Assembly: GCF_024586455.1 (NCBI RefSeq)
Contig: NC_065920.1
Coordinates: 49,745,824 to 49,809,823, forward strand
Source: Bactrocera neohumeralis
Taxonomy: Eukaryota > Arthropoda > Insecta > Diptera > Tephritidae
DNA length: 64,000 nucleotides
Direction: 5' to 3'
Part shown: piece by piece, positions 21,424-32,770 of the stretch
Layout of the letters: the number at the start of each line of letters is the position of its first letter
Numbering within the stretch: position 1 is the first letter of the stretch
The notes under the pieces: model-generated
Told to the model about the DNA's origin: nothing
Database searches by the model: none
What the model saw: the letters and a program-made list of their open reading frames with translations, nothing else
Translations under genes and position numbers: made by a program

Positions 21424-22060
21424 CTTCTTCTTAATTGGCGTAGACACCGTTTACGTGGTTATAGCAGAGTTTACAACAGCGCGCCAGTTGTTCTTCCTTT
21501 TCGCCGTTTGGCGTCAATCGAATATTTCAAGTGTAACCAGGTCCTTTCACACCAGATTTTTCCTCTGCTTCTTCCGTTGGGTACTGCGTTCAATACCTTC
21601 AGAGTATTTTGGAGTGTTTTCAACCAAACCGAGGACCGTTGGGCCCGAAATATGGTTTTCTCTAGTACTAGATTCCAGCATAAGAAAATTCAACAAGCTA
21701 CCTAGCTTTCTCCGGATCGAAAAGCCACCAACCAATATCATTGGCGTACGCCAGCAGCTATACAATCTTATATTAGAATATTGTACCTTCTTAATTTAGC
21801 ATTGCAGCTCGAATTACTTTCTACAGCAGTAGATTGAAGAAGTCGAACAATATGGAGACCAAATTCAGGCCATGATAAGGTCCAATCAGTTTGTTGTTTA
21901 ATCTTTCACACAATAGGATCGATAGAATCTTATGTGCGATGTTATTGTGGATTGGACATGCTTTCGACCGACCATATTCTAAAAAGAGGCTGATGTATGC
22001 TCCTCATAAGTTCTTCGCCGCCGTATTTGAATAGCTGGGATTATGGTGATTCGAGTTAGG
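21424..22060. mobile_element. scrambled RTE-type locus, fragments in both orientations
   Basis: 21424-21600 is minus: CTTCTTAATTGGCGTAGACAC and on is the complement of the RTE 3' end plus C-terminal codons. 21640-21735 is plus: ARNMVFSSTRFQHKKIQQAT then LSPDRKATNQ, a piece of the endonuclease domain. 21735-22030 is minus again: codons around the RT Y-A-D-D site, then NNIAHKILSILLCERLNNKL with IGPY, and EELMRSIHQPLFRIWSVES. The order is not that of any single element. Confidence 0.7.
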
Positions 22061-22144
22061 CAAGTTCAACTTTATATATAATTGCTTGGATTCCGATCCT
22101 CTGGTTGACGGTTTGCAAGATATTTCTCTGGCTTTGATTCTTTC

Positions 22145-22206
22145 AAGATGCAAGAGTACAAAATGTTCGGTTGTATCCGAACTTAGCCCTTCCTTACTTG
22201 TTCAAT
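22145..22206 (-). repeat. mini-me-like family 1, 5' terminus only
   Basis: The complement reads AACAAGTAAGGAAGGGCTAA, then a GTTCGG..CCGAAC hairpin and TTTGTACTCTTGCAT, matching the left ends at 1372 and 28972. Confidence 0.7.
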
Positions 22207-23184
22207 TTTGTGTAGGGTAAAAAAGTGCATATCGTAATTTGCAAATTAGTTAAGGATAGGATCAAAACTGGCAAAGCACAATAAGCCTACGTTTGTGAAT
22301 GTAAGGGTATATTACAGCGCAACCCTCCTTCAAGTACCATCACTACAGCTCAAACTTAATTTATTTTTTGCAAGCATAGTAATAGGCCTATAAAATATAA
22401 TTTAGTTACCACTCACGCCTAAAAAGTTTACTTCAATATCTGAGACTCAATCGTACAATGCCATATCTAACGGTATTAGCAATTACTATGCATTACTATG
22501 CGTTCTTAGGGAATAAACCCAATAATATGTAGGTGAGAAGGTGAGAGCATAGCCTTCGTTATAGACAGGAAGGAAAGTGTTGCAATGTGACAGATGGGAA
22601 TAACGGCATAAATATGAAGGTGTGATATGAGTCAACACATGCAAACGTACATAAAGACATACAATTATATATGTACACACATATATATGTATATCAAAAT
22701 TACTATATATACATATATATGTGCAAGGCTTTCCAACATTTTGCGAAGGCGTGACTTACTATACAAGTATGCTGTACAACGTGCCACACCCCCTAACACA
22801 AGCTGCCGCACAAACACTTATTTCCGCGTACATATGCTATTCCGTTAAGCGACTGCACATGGCAATCATCATAAATGTCAGCGTTGATTTAACTCCGTGC
22901 GCTGTTGAATATTTCATAAAGTTGCTAAGTAAACGGAGCAACTGAAATGTGACGCAGAGCATGGCCAGGGAATTAAGTGCAAGTGTTGCGGAACGGGGAG
23001 GAGGCATATTAGATGTTAGGCGATAGATGGCGTTAATGGGGTTGCGGGGTTGCGGGGTCGTGGGTATGCATACATATATCTTTTTCGATGTGACTGAGTG
23101 AGTGCTGACGGTTTTGGGCAGTTCGCTGACCAAGGAAGTGCTGTGATACGGCTACATATTGTTTGACTTAAGTTTGTGTGTACA
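22207..23184. other. unassigned DNA with (TA)-rich runs
   Basis: 22660-22725 is TATATGTACACACATATATATG-like simple sequence. Open frames at 22627-22945 and 22837-23133 lack motifs. Confidence 0.4.
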
Positions 23185-23780
23185 TTAGGGTGATCCTAAA
23201 AAATCTGATTGTGGCAAATTGTCTATGCTCTCAACTTGATTTGAAAATTGTTGAAAAATTATATAAATATTTTATTCACATATAATTTGATTACGCCGTC
23301 TCGTGCTGGGGTCAGGATTTACAATATTTTTTTGAAAAAGTATGTAAAAAAGTTTTAAATCAGTGGCTCAAGTAAAAAAGAAGTAAGTCAAGTAATTATT
23401 GCGGATATAACTGCAATTTTTATCAAAATACGTCTATTATTACCCCAATTTCGGATTGTTAGGGTGGTCTGAACATCTATGTGATACATTCCAGATCAAA
23501 AGGAGAAAAATTAAGTATTTTTTCCCAATACTACTGTGATTGTCGATAAAGTAGGGAAATTTTTATTTTTATTATGATTACGGTGGTCTGTACCTCAATG
23601 AAACTTGCCCTCGTCGCGTCTCCGGATAATAAAAAGTTTCAAATATAAAAAATGTTTGACCGAATTAACTGTTATCAATGAACATTGCTAAGAAAATCTG
23701 GCATATAAATCATTTAGTAGCGTTACAGATGATTAGGGTGGCTTGCAACTCTATATAATTCCTTAAAACCCTAATTGGTC
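23185..23780. repeat. spaced TTAGGGTGG repeats
   Basis: TTAGGGTG occurs at 23185, TTAGGGTGGTCTGAACATCT at 23459, TTACGGTGGTCTGTACCTC at 23578 and TTAGGGTGGCTTGCAACTC at 23733. The complement ACCCTAAT closes the tract near 23775. Spacing from the first to the third-listed full copies is 274 and 274 bases. Noncoding; could be a decayed tandem repeat or a MITE with internal duplications. Confidence 0.45.
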
Positions 23781-24480
23781 AGCACACATTTTTCAAGCAC
23801 TTATCTGTTACCATAATAATATCACGGAATATTAATGAAAAAATACCACAAATTTTTATTCCATTTAAGTACCACCATAATACACATATGTTGATATAAA
23901 TAATAAATAACCTCCATACTGCGTGTGAAATATTGGATTGCAGTACTTGATTGCGTAGTTCAGCATAATTTTGAGTTAGCAACTTGTCGCAAAAGTGTTG
24001 GAAAGCGAAATTTTAAATGAATGGACTAAGCAAGTGAGCGTATACTCACAACACACCTACACATATTCTTGTGAGGACTCTCATGCATATGAAAAATTAA
24101 GCAATTTAGCTGGTTAGCTCTGCTGGCAGTGCTGATGGTCACTTCTATACGCAGATGTATGTAAATATATTTACATTGTTGGCAAGCTGTTCACACGCTT
24201 TTATAATTCATATCACTCGTTTGCTCAGAACTTCGGGCCCTTTTTATGCTCACTATTTGCTTACGGTCAAGAAGCACACTGCTGGGACAAGACTCTTGCT
24301 TACATTGCTTTGCATGGTTGCTAACTAATAACGAGAATTAAAACATTTGCAGAGGGAAAAAGCATTTTCCTACCTACTCCTCTAAACCGAATAGTTTGTG
24401 AAAGTTATACAATTATTATAAGAATATTCTAGTAAGCCTGTAAAAAGTTATTTGTTACTTCCTGAAAGTGCTGACTTCAG
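23781..24480. other. unassigned AT-rich DNA
   Basis: No element or gene motif recognised. Confidence 0.4.
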
Positions 24481-24484
24481 TTGC

Positions 24485-25345
24485 ACTGGAACACGTATAA
24501 AAAATTGTTCCATACAAGAACTGGATTTTGATCGGCCAGTTTGAAAGACAGTTATATGCTACAGTGTTCCGATCTTGTATCGTTCCTTATGTGATAAATT
24601 ATCCGAAATTTCGTGAAGATATCTCCCCAATTGGATCTCACATCCTAAGGGTCGTAGATAATTTCGTCTATCTAGGAAAAAGTATAACAACGTCAGCCAC
24701 GAAATTCAACGCCGAATAACTCTTACCAACAGGTGCACTTTGGACTGAGTAGGCAATTGAGAAGTAAACTCCTCTCTCGACTGACAAAGACCAAACTCTA
24801 TAAGTCACACATCATCCCCGTCCTGCTATACGGTGCAGAGGCTTGGAAGATGACAACAGCTGATGAGTTGACATTGCGAGTTTTCGAGAGAAAGACTCTG
24901 CGGAAGATTTATGGTCCTTTGCGCATTGGCAACGAATATAATAAACAATATGTTTGGAGATTGTAGAATTTCCTAGGACAATAATCCGAGGATCAAATTA
25001 AAAAGTTTCCCATACAAGTACTTTATTTTGATCGAACAGTTTGTGTGACAACTACATATGATATAGTCATCCAATATAAGCAGTTTGTTAAGATTTATAA
25101 CGTTGCCTTGTATACAAATCCATGTCAAATTTTGTGAAGATATATTGTGAAAGAAAAGCGTATTCCATACACGAACTCGTTTCGGTCACTTTGGCTGCTA
25201 ATGTGTCCGATATCGGCGATTCCGACTAGTGAACAGATTTTTGGAATGAAAAGATCATGAGGAAATATTCAGAACGGTATCTCAAAAACTGAGGGACTAG
25301 TTCGCATATATACAGACGGACATGGCTAATTCGGCATAGCTTGTC
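24485..25345 (+). repeat. mini-me-like family 2, split by an RTE fragment
   Basis: 24500-24617 and 24951-25345 carry family 2 core words (CATACAAGAACTGGATTTTGATCGG; GTTTCCCATACAAGTACTTT; AGATATATTGTGAAAG) and end in CAGACGGACATGGCTAATTC. Between them lies an RTE-derived piece, so the repeat is the host and the RTE piece the insert, or the two were joined by deletion. Confidence 0.55.
24618..24950 (+). mobile_element. RTE-type fragment, post-RT region
   Basis: VVDNFVYLGKSITTSATKFN, then LSRLTKTKLYKSHIIPVLLY, GAEAWKMTTADELTLRVFER and KTLRKIYGPLRIGNE match the RTE copies at 1-230 and 26560-26880. Both ends are abrupt and no AAG tail is present. Confidence 0.75.
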
Positions 25346-25389
25346 AAGGCAATTATTTGTATATATATTGTACCTACCATATCCATATT

Positions 25390-25700
25390 TATTTACCATA
25401 AATTAACGCTTCTGCATTTAATACTTTTTGGAACATCGCCAGCGTTATAGCAATGATTTCCTGAGCTCGTCGATAGTACGTTACTGTTTTGCGTACCCTT
25501 GCTTTTCGAATAACCCCCCCATGGAGAGCCAAAACTTGAGTCCTGGCAGCTTAGCCAATCTGACTCAGTTTTACCATCTGACGTACAGAGAATTTTCGTT
25601 CCAGAAACTGAATAGTTTGACTAATAGTGTGTTATGGCACACCATCATGTTGAAGATGAGCGAGCATCCACTAATATCGACCTCTTTCGACTATTTCGGC
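25390..25700 (-). mobile_element. probable DDE transposase remnant (Tc1/mariner superfamily)
   Basis: Minus-strand reading gives LQHDGVP, a stop, then HTISQTIQFLERKFSVRQ, IG and AARTQVLAL, resembling the block of DEAHFWLNGY-family transposases around the second catalytic aspartate (Q-D-G-A-x-x-H-T ... W-P-P-R-S). Further left ARVRKTVTYYRRAQEIIAIT could be the region after it. The match is weak, and the 117-codon plus-strand frame over the same bases is likely its shadow. Confidence 0.4.
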
Positions 25701-26370
25701 AGCCCAAACTTTACTTTTAATGAAAACGAATTAATTTTCCAATCCCCACGTATGACTTTTTTATATTTTTTTATGAAATGAACTTTGGCGCTAATAAACT
25801 TTGTTTTATGAAATCAGATGCGTATTTATGGTAAGTCGGAGGTTAATTGCATTCTATAAGTCAGTAAATTAATTTTTTTTTTTCAAAATTGTGAGTAAAT
25901 TGGTTTCAATGAGTCTGTTGGTATGCTCATCTATTTGAAATTCTCGTCCACATTCTATTTCACAACAAAGTTTTCAAGTGTCCCGGTCGCTATGAACTGC
26001 ATATTGACGATCTCTTACTGCCCAGTGATAAAAAATGAAATTAAATGGCGAATAATATTGCCCGAAAACAACAGAATATCTACGTAAAGTGTCCTTATTA
26101 CAGCATTTCATTTTGAAAAGGAGCTACTCATCGTTAAACTTGTATGGATCTGTATAGCACCGTCTTTCCTATTCCTAAAATGATTTTTTCCAGTTAATGT
26201 TGGCACATATAATATATAATGTCAATATGTTGGTATAGTTATTAACTCAAAATGTTCTAATATTGTCATTGAATGCTTAGTTGGACTTAATATTTGTGTA
26301 GCCTGGGTGTCTAGCTTTCCGAATATAAATGAGATGAACGGGAATCATATCCATCAAAGCAAGTGCACGG
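25701..26370. other. unassigned AT-rich DNA
   Basis: No recognisable gene or repeat. Confidence 0.4.
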
Positions 26371-26372
26371 TT

Positions 26373-27062
26373 AGCGTAACACGATGATATTGACATCATT
26401 GATCTCAACAACCGCGCCGTTAGTTCTGCTTTCTCCAGACTGGATAAAGAAGCGAAGACTATGGGTCTGATTGCGAACGAAGACAAGACGAAATATCTCC
26501 TGTCATCAAATAAGTATTCGTCCCATTCACGACTGAGTTTGGTAAATGTTGCCAGTAATAACTTGGAAGTTATAGATAACTTCGTCTATCTTGGAACCAG
26601 CATTAACACCAGCAGCAACGTCAGGCTCGAAATCCAACGCAGAATAACTCCTGGCAACAAGTGCTACTTCGGACTGAGGAAGTAATATAGAAAACTTCTA
26701 CCGAGGAACAAAGACCAAACTCTACAAGTCTCTCATCATTCCCGTCCTGCAATATAATGTAGATGGATGGACGATGACAACATATGATGAGTCGGCCTTA
26801 AGAGTGTTCGAGAGAAAAGTTTTGCGGAAGATTTATTGTTCTTTGCGCATTGCCAATGGCGAGTACCGCAGTAAATGTTATCGTTCCATGTTGTACGAGA
26901 TATACGGCGACATTGACATTCAGTACTCGCCGATAGAAGCAGATGAAGAGGAAAAAGAGGACCTCCACTCCGTTGGAAAGTATGTAGATAAGCACCTAGT
27001 TGCACTTTCTCGAAAGGGCGCCAAATAACGAAAAGAAGAACGGGTCTACGTCAGTAAAAAAA
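26373..27062 (+). mobile_element. RTE-type pol fragment, from YADD region to near C-terminus
   Basis: DDIDIIDLNNRAVSSAFSRL follows a truncated active site, then KTKYLLSS, NLEVIDNFVYLGTSINTSSN and LEIQRRITPGNKCYFGLRK. After a frameshift come TTYDESALRVFERKVLRKIY and CSLRIANGEY. The RLRWLGH region is missing, and the copy decays into an AAAAAAAAGAAG stretch, a possible tail remnant, at 27057-27068. Colinear with 54590-55330. Confidence 0.75.
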
Positions 27063-27189
27063 AAGAAGTATGAATATAATTTTCCTTCACCCATTTATTC
27101 TGACCTATTTGTTCTAATAGTGTATAAAATTCCCTATAAAAAGACTTCTTACTTAGCCGCTCGTCTGAATTTTCAAAGCTGAAAATCTT

Positions 27190-27700
27190 CCACTGATCGG
27201 ATGGATCCATATTATGGACAAGTGAAGTTGACCTTAGTTCTTTTCCTGTCATATTTAAACCGTATCTGCTTCGTTATCTTGTATTGTCTAAATTTTATAC
27301 AAAGCTCCCTCTTGTCTGTGAATGAATTATTTTCTTCTCGGATTCGTCTAGAGAGGCTCTGACTTAGCCAACTCGTCCGCTTTTTCGTTGCCGAAAATAT
27401 TCCTGTTATAAGAAACCCATAATATGGAGTGAGCTTAAAGCCTTCGAGCTTAAAGCTCTCCAGCAATTGTTGATCAGCTACATATCTATGTACATATATG
27501 GTTGTTTTCTCTATCCTTCCTTAGTTATCCAATAGTGCTTCTCAGGCCTTCTCTCAGTCAAGTACTTCCACCTAAAGATGCTAGCTGAGTTTGTTGATGG
27601 ATAGAGCGAGATAGAGATGGCAAGCTCTTTGTAATATACATATATATACATATAGATTGAGACAGTAAGCTTCGGATTAAACTTTCGATCTAATTTCAAA
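27190..27700 (-). mobile_element. non-LTR retrotransposon RNase H domain fossil
   Basis: Right to left on the minus strand: ISISLYPSTNSASIFRWKYL (around the catalytic E block), ESFKLEGFKLTPY, and WVSYNRNIFGNEKADELAKS, a well-preserved closing block of RNase H (normally W-V-P-G-H-x-x-I). Stops and shifts are frequent. It is the same subgroup as 17010-17570, sharing the plus-strand phrases CTTAGTTGTTCAATAGAACT-like and GTTTG.TGATGGATAGAG-like. Confidence 0.65.
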
Positions 27701-28970
27701 TAAATTTCTGTAATTACATACAGCTTCAAAACTTATATAAGTTATTTGCAGTCAAATTCATCGAAATACTTATATATAGAGTCTTCCAACTTTTTGGACT
27801 TGTAATTAGAGCTCTCTTATATAAGAGTAAAAAAGTGTGTTGATTGTCAAAACTACAGGTTAGCGCTTGTGAAGAAGTAAATATTCACACATCTATTTAT
27901 GTGTTTGTGTATATAAGAAATTTATGCAAATAAGTAAAAAGAATAACGAAAGCGAACCTCTTTCTCCTCTATATGCTTTTGTGCTTTCTGCAATGCAAAA
28001 GCAAAAACAAAAATACGTTCATTTAAATTTTAATTGCTTTATAAATGTTAAAAAGCCCTTGAACTTTTCTGCAACAAATTGCATGTTGCATGTAGCACAC
28101 ACAGGTACGCACCTGCAACATGCCGTCATATACGTAGCGATTTGTTAAGGTGTTTGTTTGTTGCAAAAGCTTTACTATTCTTACATTGGAGTTTGCAAAG
28201 TAAGTTTTTATTTTTTTGTTGCGATATTGCGAAAATTCTACAAAATTCTTTTTGAGCTAAATAGAAAGGCGTATTTTTAGAACGAGTTTCTTTTGATAGC
28301 ACTAAGTGTTACTCTTTCTCTTTTGACCTTTCGCATTTAGTTATCGCTGTAATTGTAGTTTCTCGCTTGAATGTCGCGAAATAAGTGAGTAGGAAGAAGG
28401 ATATTAAGAAGAGTGTGGAAAAAAGATGCCGTTTTAATTGCAAACGGAGTTTATTTTCTTGGTAGAGTTAAGAAGTGTATTCACAAATTATAGAAAAGTT
28501 TAGCGACGAATGACACCAAAAGTTAAAGATCTATGGAACAATAAGAGGACAAGATAACATAATCTTAAACACCGTTGATCAACGTATTTTAAAAGCCTAA
28601 GTTTTTTGTCGATCAGTGAATACTTACTATTGAGCAAAAGGGCTGGAGTCAGCAATATATCAATGTATACTGCATTAAAAGTTATGAAAAAAGGAGACAA
28701 AAGAGACTTTTATTAAATCTGTGTAACCCTATAACGAAAGGGTGTCATCGTTTTTTCAGTAGTACCAAAAATTAAATGGTTCTTAGTCGACTTTTTGCAT
28801 AAATTACTGCATTCTTAGTAGATTTTATAATATAATACGAGGATTGCAACCCAAATTCACTTTGCGAGTATACTCGAGCAATCCAAATAACAAAATATGA
28901 AGAAAAGTTCAGTCCAGAGTCATATTATTTAGGAGAAAGTTTATGGTGAGCTTGGTTTAACTAAGCGAAA
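27701..28970. other. unassigned DNA
   Basis: AT-rich with TATATATACATATA runs near 27635-27660. Frame 27924-28148 lacks a motif. No element ends seen. Confidence 0.4.
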
Positions 28971-28971
28971 T

Positions 28972-30027
28972 AAAACAAGTCAGGAAAGGCTAAATTCGGG
29001 TGTCACCGCACTTTTTATACTCTCGCACGATAAAGTGATAATCGAGTTTTCATTATCCGTCATTTACATATTTTTCAAACACCGTATTTGTGTAAAGTTT
29101 TATTCCGCTATCATCATTGGTTCCTAATGTATATATCGTATTATACAGAAAAGGCATCAGATGGAATTCAAAATAGCGTTATATTGGAAGAAGGCGTGGT
29201 TGTGAACCGATTTCACCCATATTTCGTACATGTCATCAGGCTGTTAAGAAAATATTATATACCGACTTTCATTGAAATCGGTCTAGTAGTTCCTGAGATA
29301 TGGTTTTTGGTCCATAAGTGGGCGACGCCACGAACATTTTAAATTTTTAAAAAAGTCTGGATGCAGCTTCCTTTGCCATTTCTTCCGAAAAGTTAGTGTT
29401 TCTGACGTTTTTTGTTAGTCGGGGAGGTGGACTTTTAGTTATTATCAACATAACTTCCATTTTTTAAATCTGTATATTGAAATTTTTAAAGGAAACAATT
29501 ATATAGAGTTTGGTTGACACAGCTGTGGTAGTTTCCGAGATATGTACAAAAAACTTAGTAGGGGCGGGGCCACGCCCACTTTTCCAAAAAAATTACGTCC
29601 GAATATGCCCTTCCCTAATGCGATCCTTTGTGCCAAATTTCACTTTAATATCTTTATTTATGGCTTAGTTATGGCACTTTATAGGTTTTCGGTTTTCGCC
29701 ATTTTGTGGGCGTGGCAGTGTGCCGATTTTGCCCATTTTGCGATTTTGCTTCGAACTTAACCTTCTTATGGAGCCAAGAAATACGTGTACTAAGCTTCAT
29801 CATGATATCTCAATTTTTACTCAAGTTACAGCTTGCACGGGCGGACGGACGGACGGACGGACGGACGAACAGACAGACATCCGGATTTCGACTCTACTCG
29901 TCACCCTGATCTTTTTGGTATATATAACCTTATATCTGACTCTTTTAGTTTTAGGACTTACAAACAACCGTTATGTGAACAAAACTATAATACTCTCCTT
30001 AGCAACTTTGTTGCGAGAGTATAAAAA
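28972..30027 (+). repeat. mini-me-like dispersed repeat, family 1, copy B
   Basis: A second full-length copy, closely matching 1372-2424 along its length. It starts AACAAGTCAGGAAAGGCTAA and TTTTATACTCTCGCACG, and ends GTTGCGAGAGTATAAAAA, so TTTATACTCTCGCA at the left is answered by its complement at the right end. The GACG tract at about 29840-29880 is longer than in copy A. It is directly followed by a mariner fragment. Confidence 0.75.
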
Positions 30028-30029
30028 GG

Positions 30030-30565
30030 TGCTTTCAAGATTTAAGCGTAGTAATTTTGGTATGCAAGATGAAGAACGTCTTGAGCGACCAAAATCTTTG
30101 AAAATGTAGAACTGGAAGGATTCTCTTTTGAAAGTCACTGATTCGGCCATTTCAAAACGTTTAAAAGTAGCCGGACTCATTCTAAAGCAAAAAATTGACG
30201 TCATATGAACTTAAGTCAAGTGACATTGAAAAGTGATTTTATATGTATATCAAAAGTAAATCGCTTTACATAGGACCGCGACTGGTAATGAAATATGAAT
30301 CCAACACGACAACCCTAAACACAAGAAGTCGTATGTAAAACTTAGCCAACCAAACAAATCAGCGGTGCAGCCGAATATCCGTGATCTCACGTTGTTCTCT
30401 TAGGGGGAATGGAAAGGCGTGCTAAATTATGAGTTTCTAAAACAAGATGAAATCATTAATGGTGAACATTACTGACAACACTTATCAAATTTAACCAAGC
30501 GATTGCCGAAAAGCGCTCGGAATTTGCAATAAGACACAACACTATAATTTTCTGTGTATTTTCTG
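30030..30565 (+). mobile_element. mariner transposase fossil (mellifera-like pattern)
   Basis: Shifted frames give SRFKRSNFGMQDEERLERPK, SDSAISKRLKVAGLILKQK-like sequence (about 30135-30195), HDNPKHKKSYVKLSQPNKSA (about 30300-30360), KGVLNYEFLKQDEIINGEHY (about 30415-30475) and KSARNLQ. The order follows a mariner transposase from the first HTH to just before the second catalytic aspartate. Several stops and a missing middle show it is dead. The upstream edge is the mini-me-like repeat end. Confidence 0.75.
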
Positions 30566-30601
30566 TACTGCAGCAATATTCTGCTAACAAAATATTTGTA
30601 C

Positions 30602-31075
30602 AGGGTGATCCGTTTCCCACCTCTTTAAAGAAAAACCACAGACATCTCAAATTTAATCAGCAATATTTATATGCACTCGAAAGAACATTCTTTCGCATTT
30701 ATTTTTTGAAGACCATAACTTTCATTTCTTGGTCTCAGCTACGTCTCAGATGGTCCATTCATTGAGTCCAATTTTCAATGACTCGTTCGAGCATTTCGAC
30801 TGATAACTGGCGCATGATAATCATGATATTTTGCTCCAAGGCCTTTCGAAGCGCATATATAGTACTTTAGACTTTACATTCCCCCATAGAAAAAAGTCCA
30901 ACGGTGTGATATAACACAATCTTGGTGGCCAATCGACCGGACCAAAATGCTCAGTTGGCCGATTATGTTGAGCATAAGTTGAGCGAAATACGCGAAACAT
31001 ATTTATAAAACGTGAATTTTCGTAATGAAGTTGAACGATTTGTTAATGTTGTTCAGGCGTAACTCTTTCCATGAT
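30602..31075 (-). mobile_element. DEAHFWLNGY-family transposase, N- and C-termini fused by deletion
   Basis: On the minus strand the protein opens MERVTPEQH, INMFRVFRSTYAQHNRPTEH, then jumps directly to FGPVDWPPRLCYITPLDFFL, WGNVKSKVLYMRFERPW and SCASYQSKCSNESLKIGLNE. The catalytic region between is deleted. The left end GGGTGATCCGTTTCCCACCT is the diverged terminal repeat of this family (compare 37457). Confidence 0.75.
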
Positions 31076-31998
31076 GAAATACCAAATAATATTGAACAAG
31101 ACATACATAACATGGAGGAATCAAGAACGACAGACCAACTAAAACTAAAGTTTGGTGAGTTTATGTTAACATGAGGGTGATAATGCTGGTAAATTGTTGA
31201 AAGTTCGACCGCCTTTGACGTCTTTAGCTAATCTCAACGTGTATTTCGTATCAGCTAAGGAACTGGAAGATGTCAGATAATAATTTTTTGTAGCAAGATT
31301 TTTGATAGTATTTATTTTGAGTTTGAGGTTCAGTAAAAATTAATGAACTCAACATACCTGTGAAGAGAGCAACATTCTTAATTTTATTCTTTATTGCTTC
31401 TTAAGCTGGCATATTTGTAAATTCGCTTACCTGAAAGTATAAAATATATAATGTAAAGATTATTAACTTTTGTACAAAACTAAAGCAATATTATAATAAT
31501 GTATATACCAAACGTAATTTTCTTCAGATTATCGAATTATTAATAAAAGTATCCTCCCTAATTTAATTGTGCAATCTTTCATTGAGAGGTTAAGTGTGTG
31601 TTTAATATAAAGTATGTGGGTTCAGTGCAAATATTGGATGATTTTTTTTTTTTAATTTTTTTGTATCAAATCGTGTTAAGCATGAGATTCAAACGTTCAC
31701 TTAATGCCAATAAAATATCTTTTATATTAACTGATATATATTCGGCCGAATATCGGATAAGAGAAAGTATGTATTAAGCTAAAGGGAGACAGAACATATA
31801 TACTCTCTGAATTTCATGAAGAATACGTATATATATGATATAAAGTCAACCGGGAGTCTTAAAATTCCTATATATAAAGTATAAAAGAGCTTTGAGAATT
31901 ACTCACTTGACTTTTTTTATTTTCGTCACAATGACACATCATCAACAGAATATCAAAAAGTAAGATTATAAGTAAATCGAAAGTTATTATCTACACAT
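31076..31998. other. unassigned AT-rich DNA
   Basis: No motif or repeat recognised. T and A runs are common. Confidence 0.4.
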
Positions 31999-32000
31999 AT

Positions 32001-32439
32001 TAGGGTGGATAAAAAAAAATTTTTTTTTCGTTTGTTACTCTGAAAAATAGGTTCCTAGACACCTCTAAGAAAGCCTCTCCAAGCATGAGTACTTAATTGT
32101 AACGGGAAGGTCCTCCTTCTGACAGTTTTCTATTTTTTCTTATTATCAGATAGAAAAATTTATATCTCGCTTCCGACCGAATATCTTGTTCCTTAGATTT
32201 TGTAGGAAATTGAATGCTCCACAAAAATGGTATCCTACGATTTTTTCGTAAACCCAACCGTTTAAAAGATATTAACGGTTGAAGTTTGATTATTTTTGGG
32301 AAATTTTTTTATTTCTTATGAATTTTATAACTCAATGAAAAAAAAAATCATTATGAATGATGAAACTCTGTGGTGAGGAGGAACGTATTTTTCAGAGTAC
32401 CAAACGAAAAAAACAATTTTTTTTTTTGATCCACCTTAA
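32001..32439. mobile_element. MITE with about 50-bp TIRs, copy 1
   Basis: TTAGGGTGGATAAAAAAAAA followed by TTTTTTTTTCGTTTGTTACTC and TGAAAAATAGGTTCC at the left is matched by the complement at 32385-32439. TA lies just outside both ends. The interior (GTAACGGGAAGGTCCTCC; CAGATAGAAAAATTTATATC; GTAAACCCAACCGTTTAAAA) is shared with the copy at 34672. No coding capacity. The transposase family is unknown. Confidence 0.75.
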
Positions 32440-32765
32440 TACATATATTAGATATATGGGAGCTATCTCAATAAATAAACTAATATAGAAGAAAAAATAA
32501 AATAGACCAAAAATCTTCAAACTGTTTTTTGAATATCAAGCAAGTTTTTTGTTTCCTGGTTTTACTCTTTTTTCCCAATGAATAATACTTTCAGTTTCCT
32601 TTGCAGCTCAACATGGAGCTTAGGAGCTTCTTCTCGGCTATCCATACGTCAATTCAATTACTTATTATACTAGTTTAAAAATTAAGAAGTTATGTTATGT
32701 TATAAAGCAGAAGTGTCAATTTTGCTTCATTTTCTTTTTTTTATTTTTGTCATTTTCTTTGTCGA
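32440..32765. other. unassigned AT-rich DNA
   Basis: Nothing recognised. Confidence 0.4.
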
Positions 32766-32770
32766 TTTTA

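Noticed and set aside
25428..25781. 117-codon plus-strand frame
   Set aside because: Better explained as the shadow of a minus-strand DDE transposase remnant.
29720..30109. 129-codon frame across the mini-me end and mariner start
   Set aside because: It is an accidental fusion: the first part is translated GACG tract (R-T-D-G repeats), the last part mariner.
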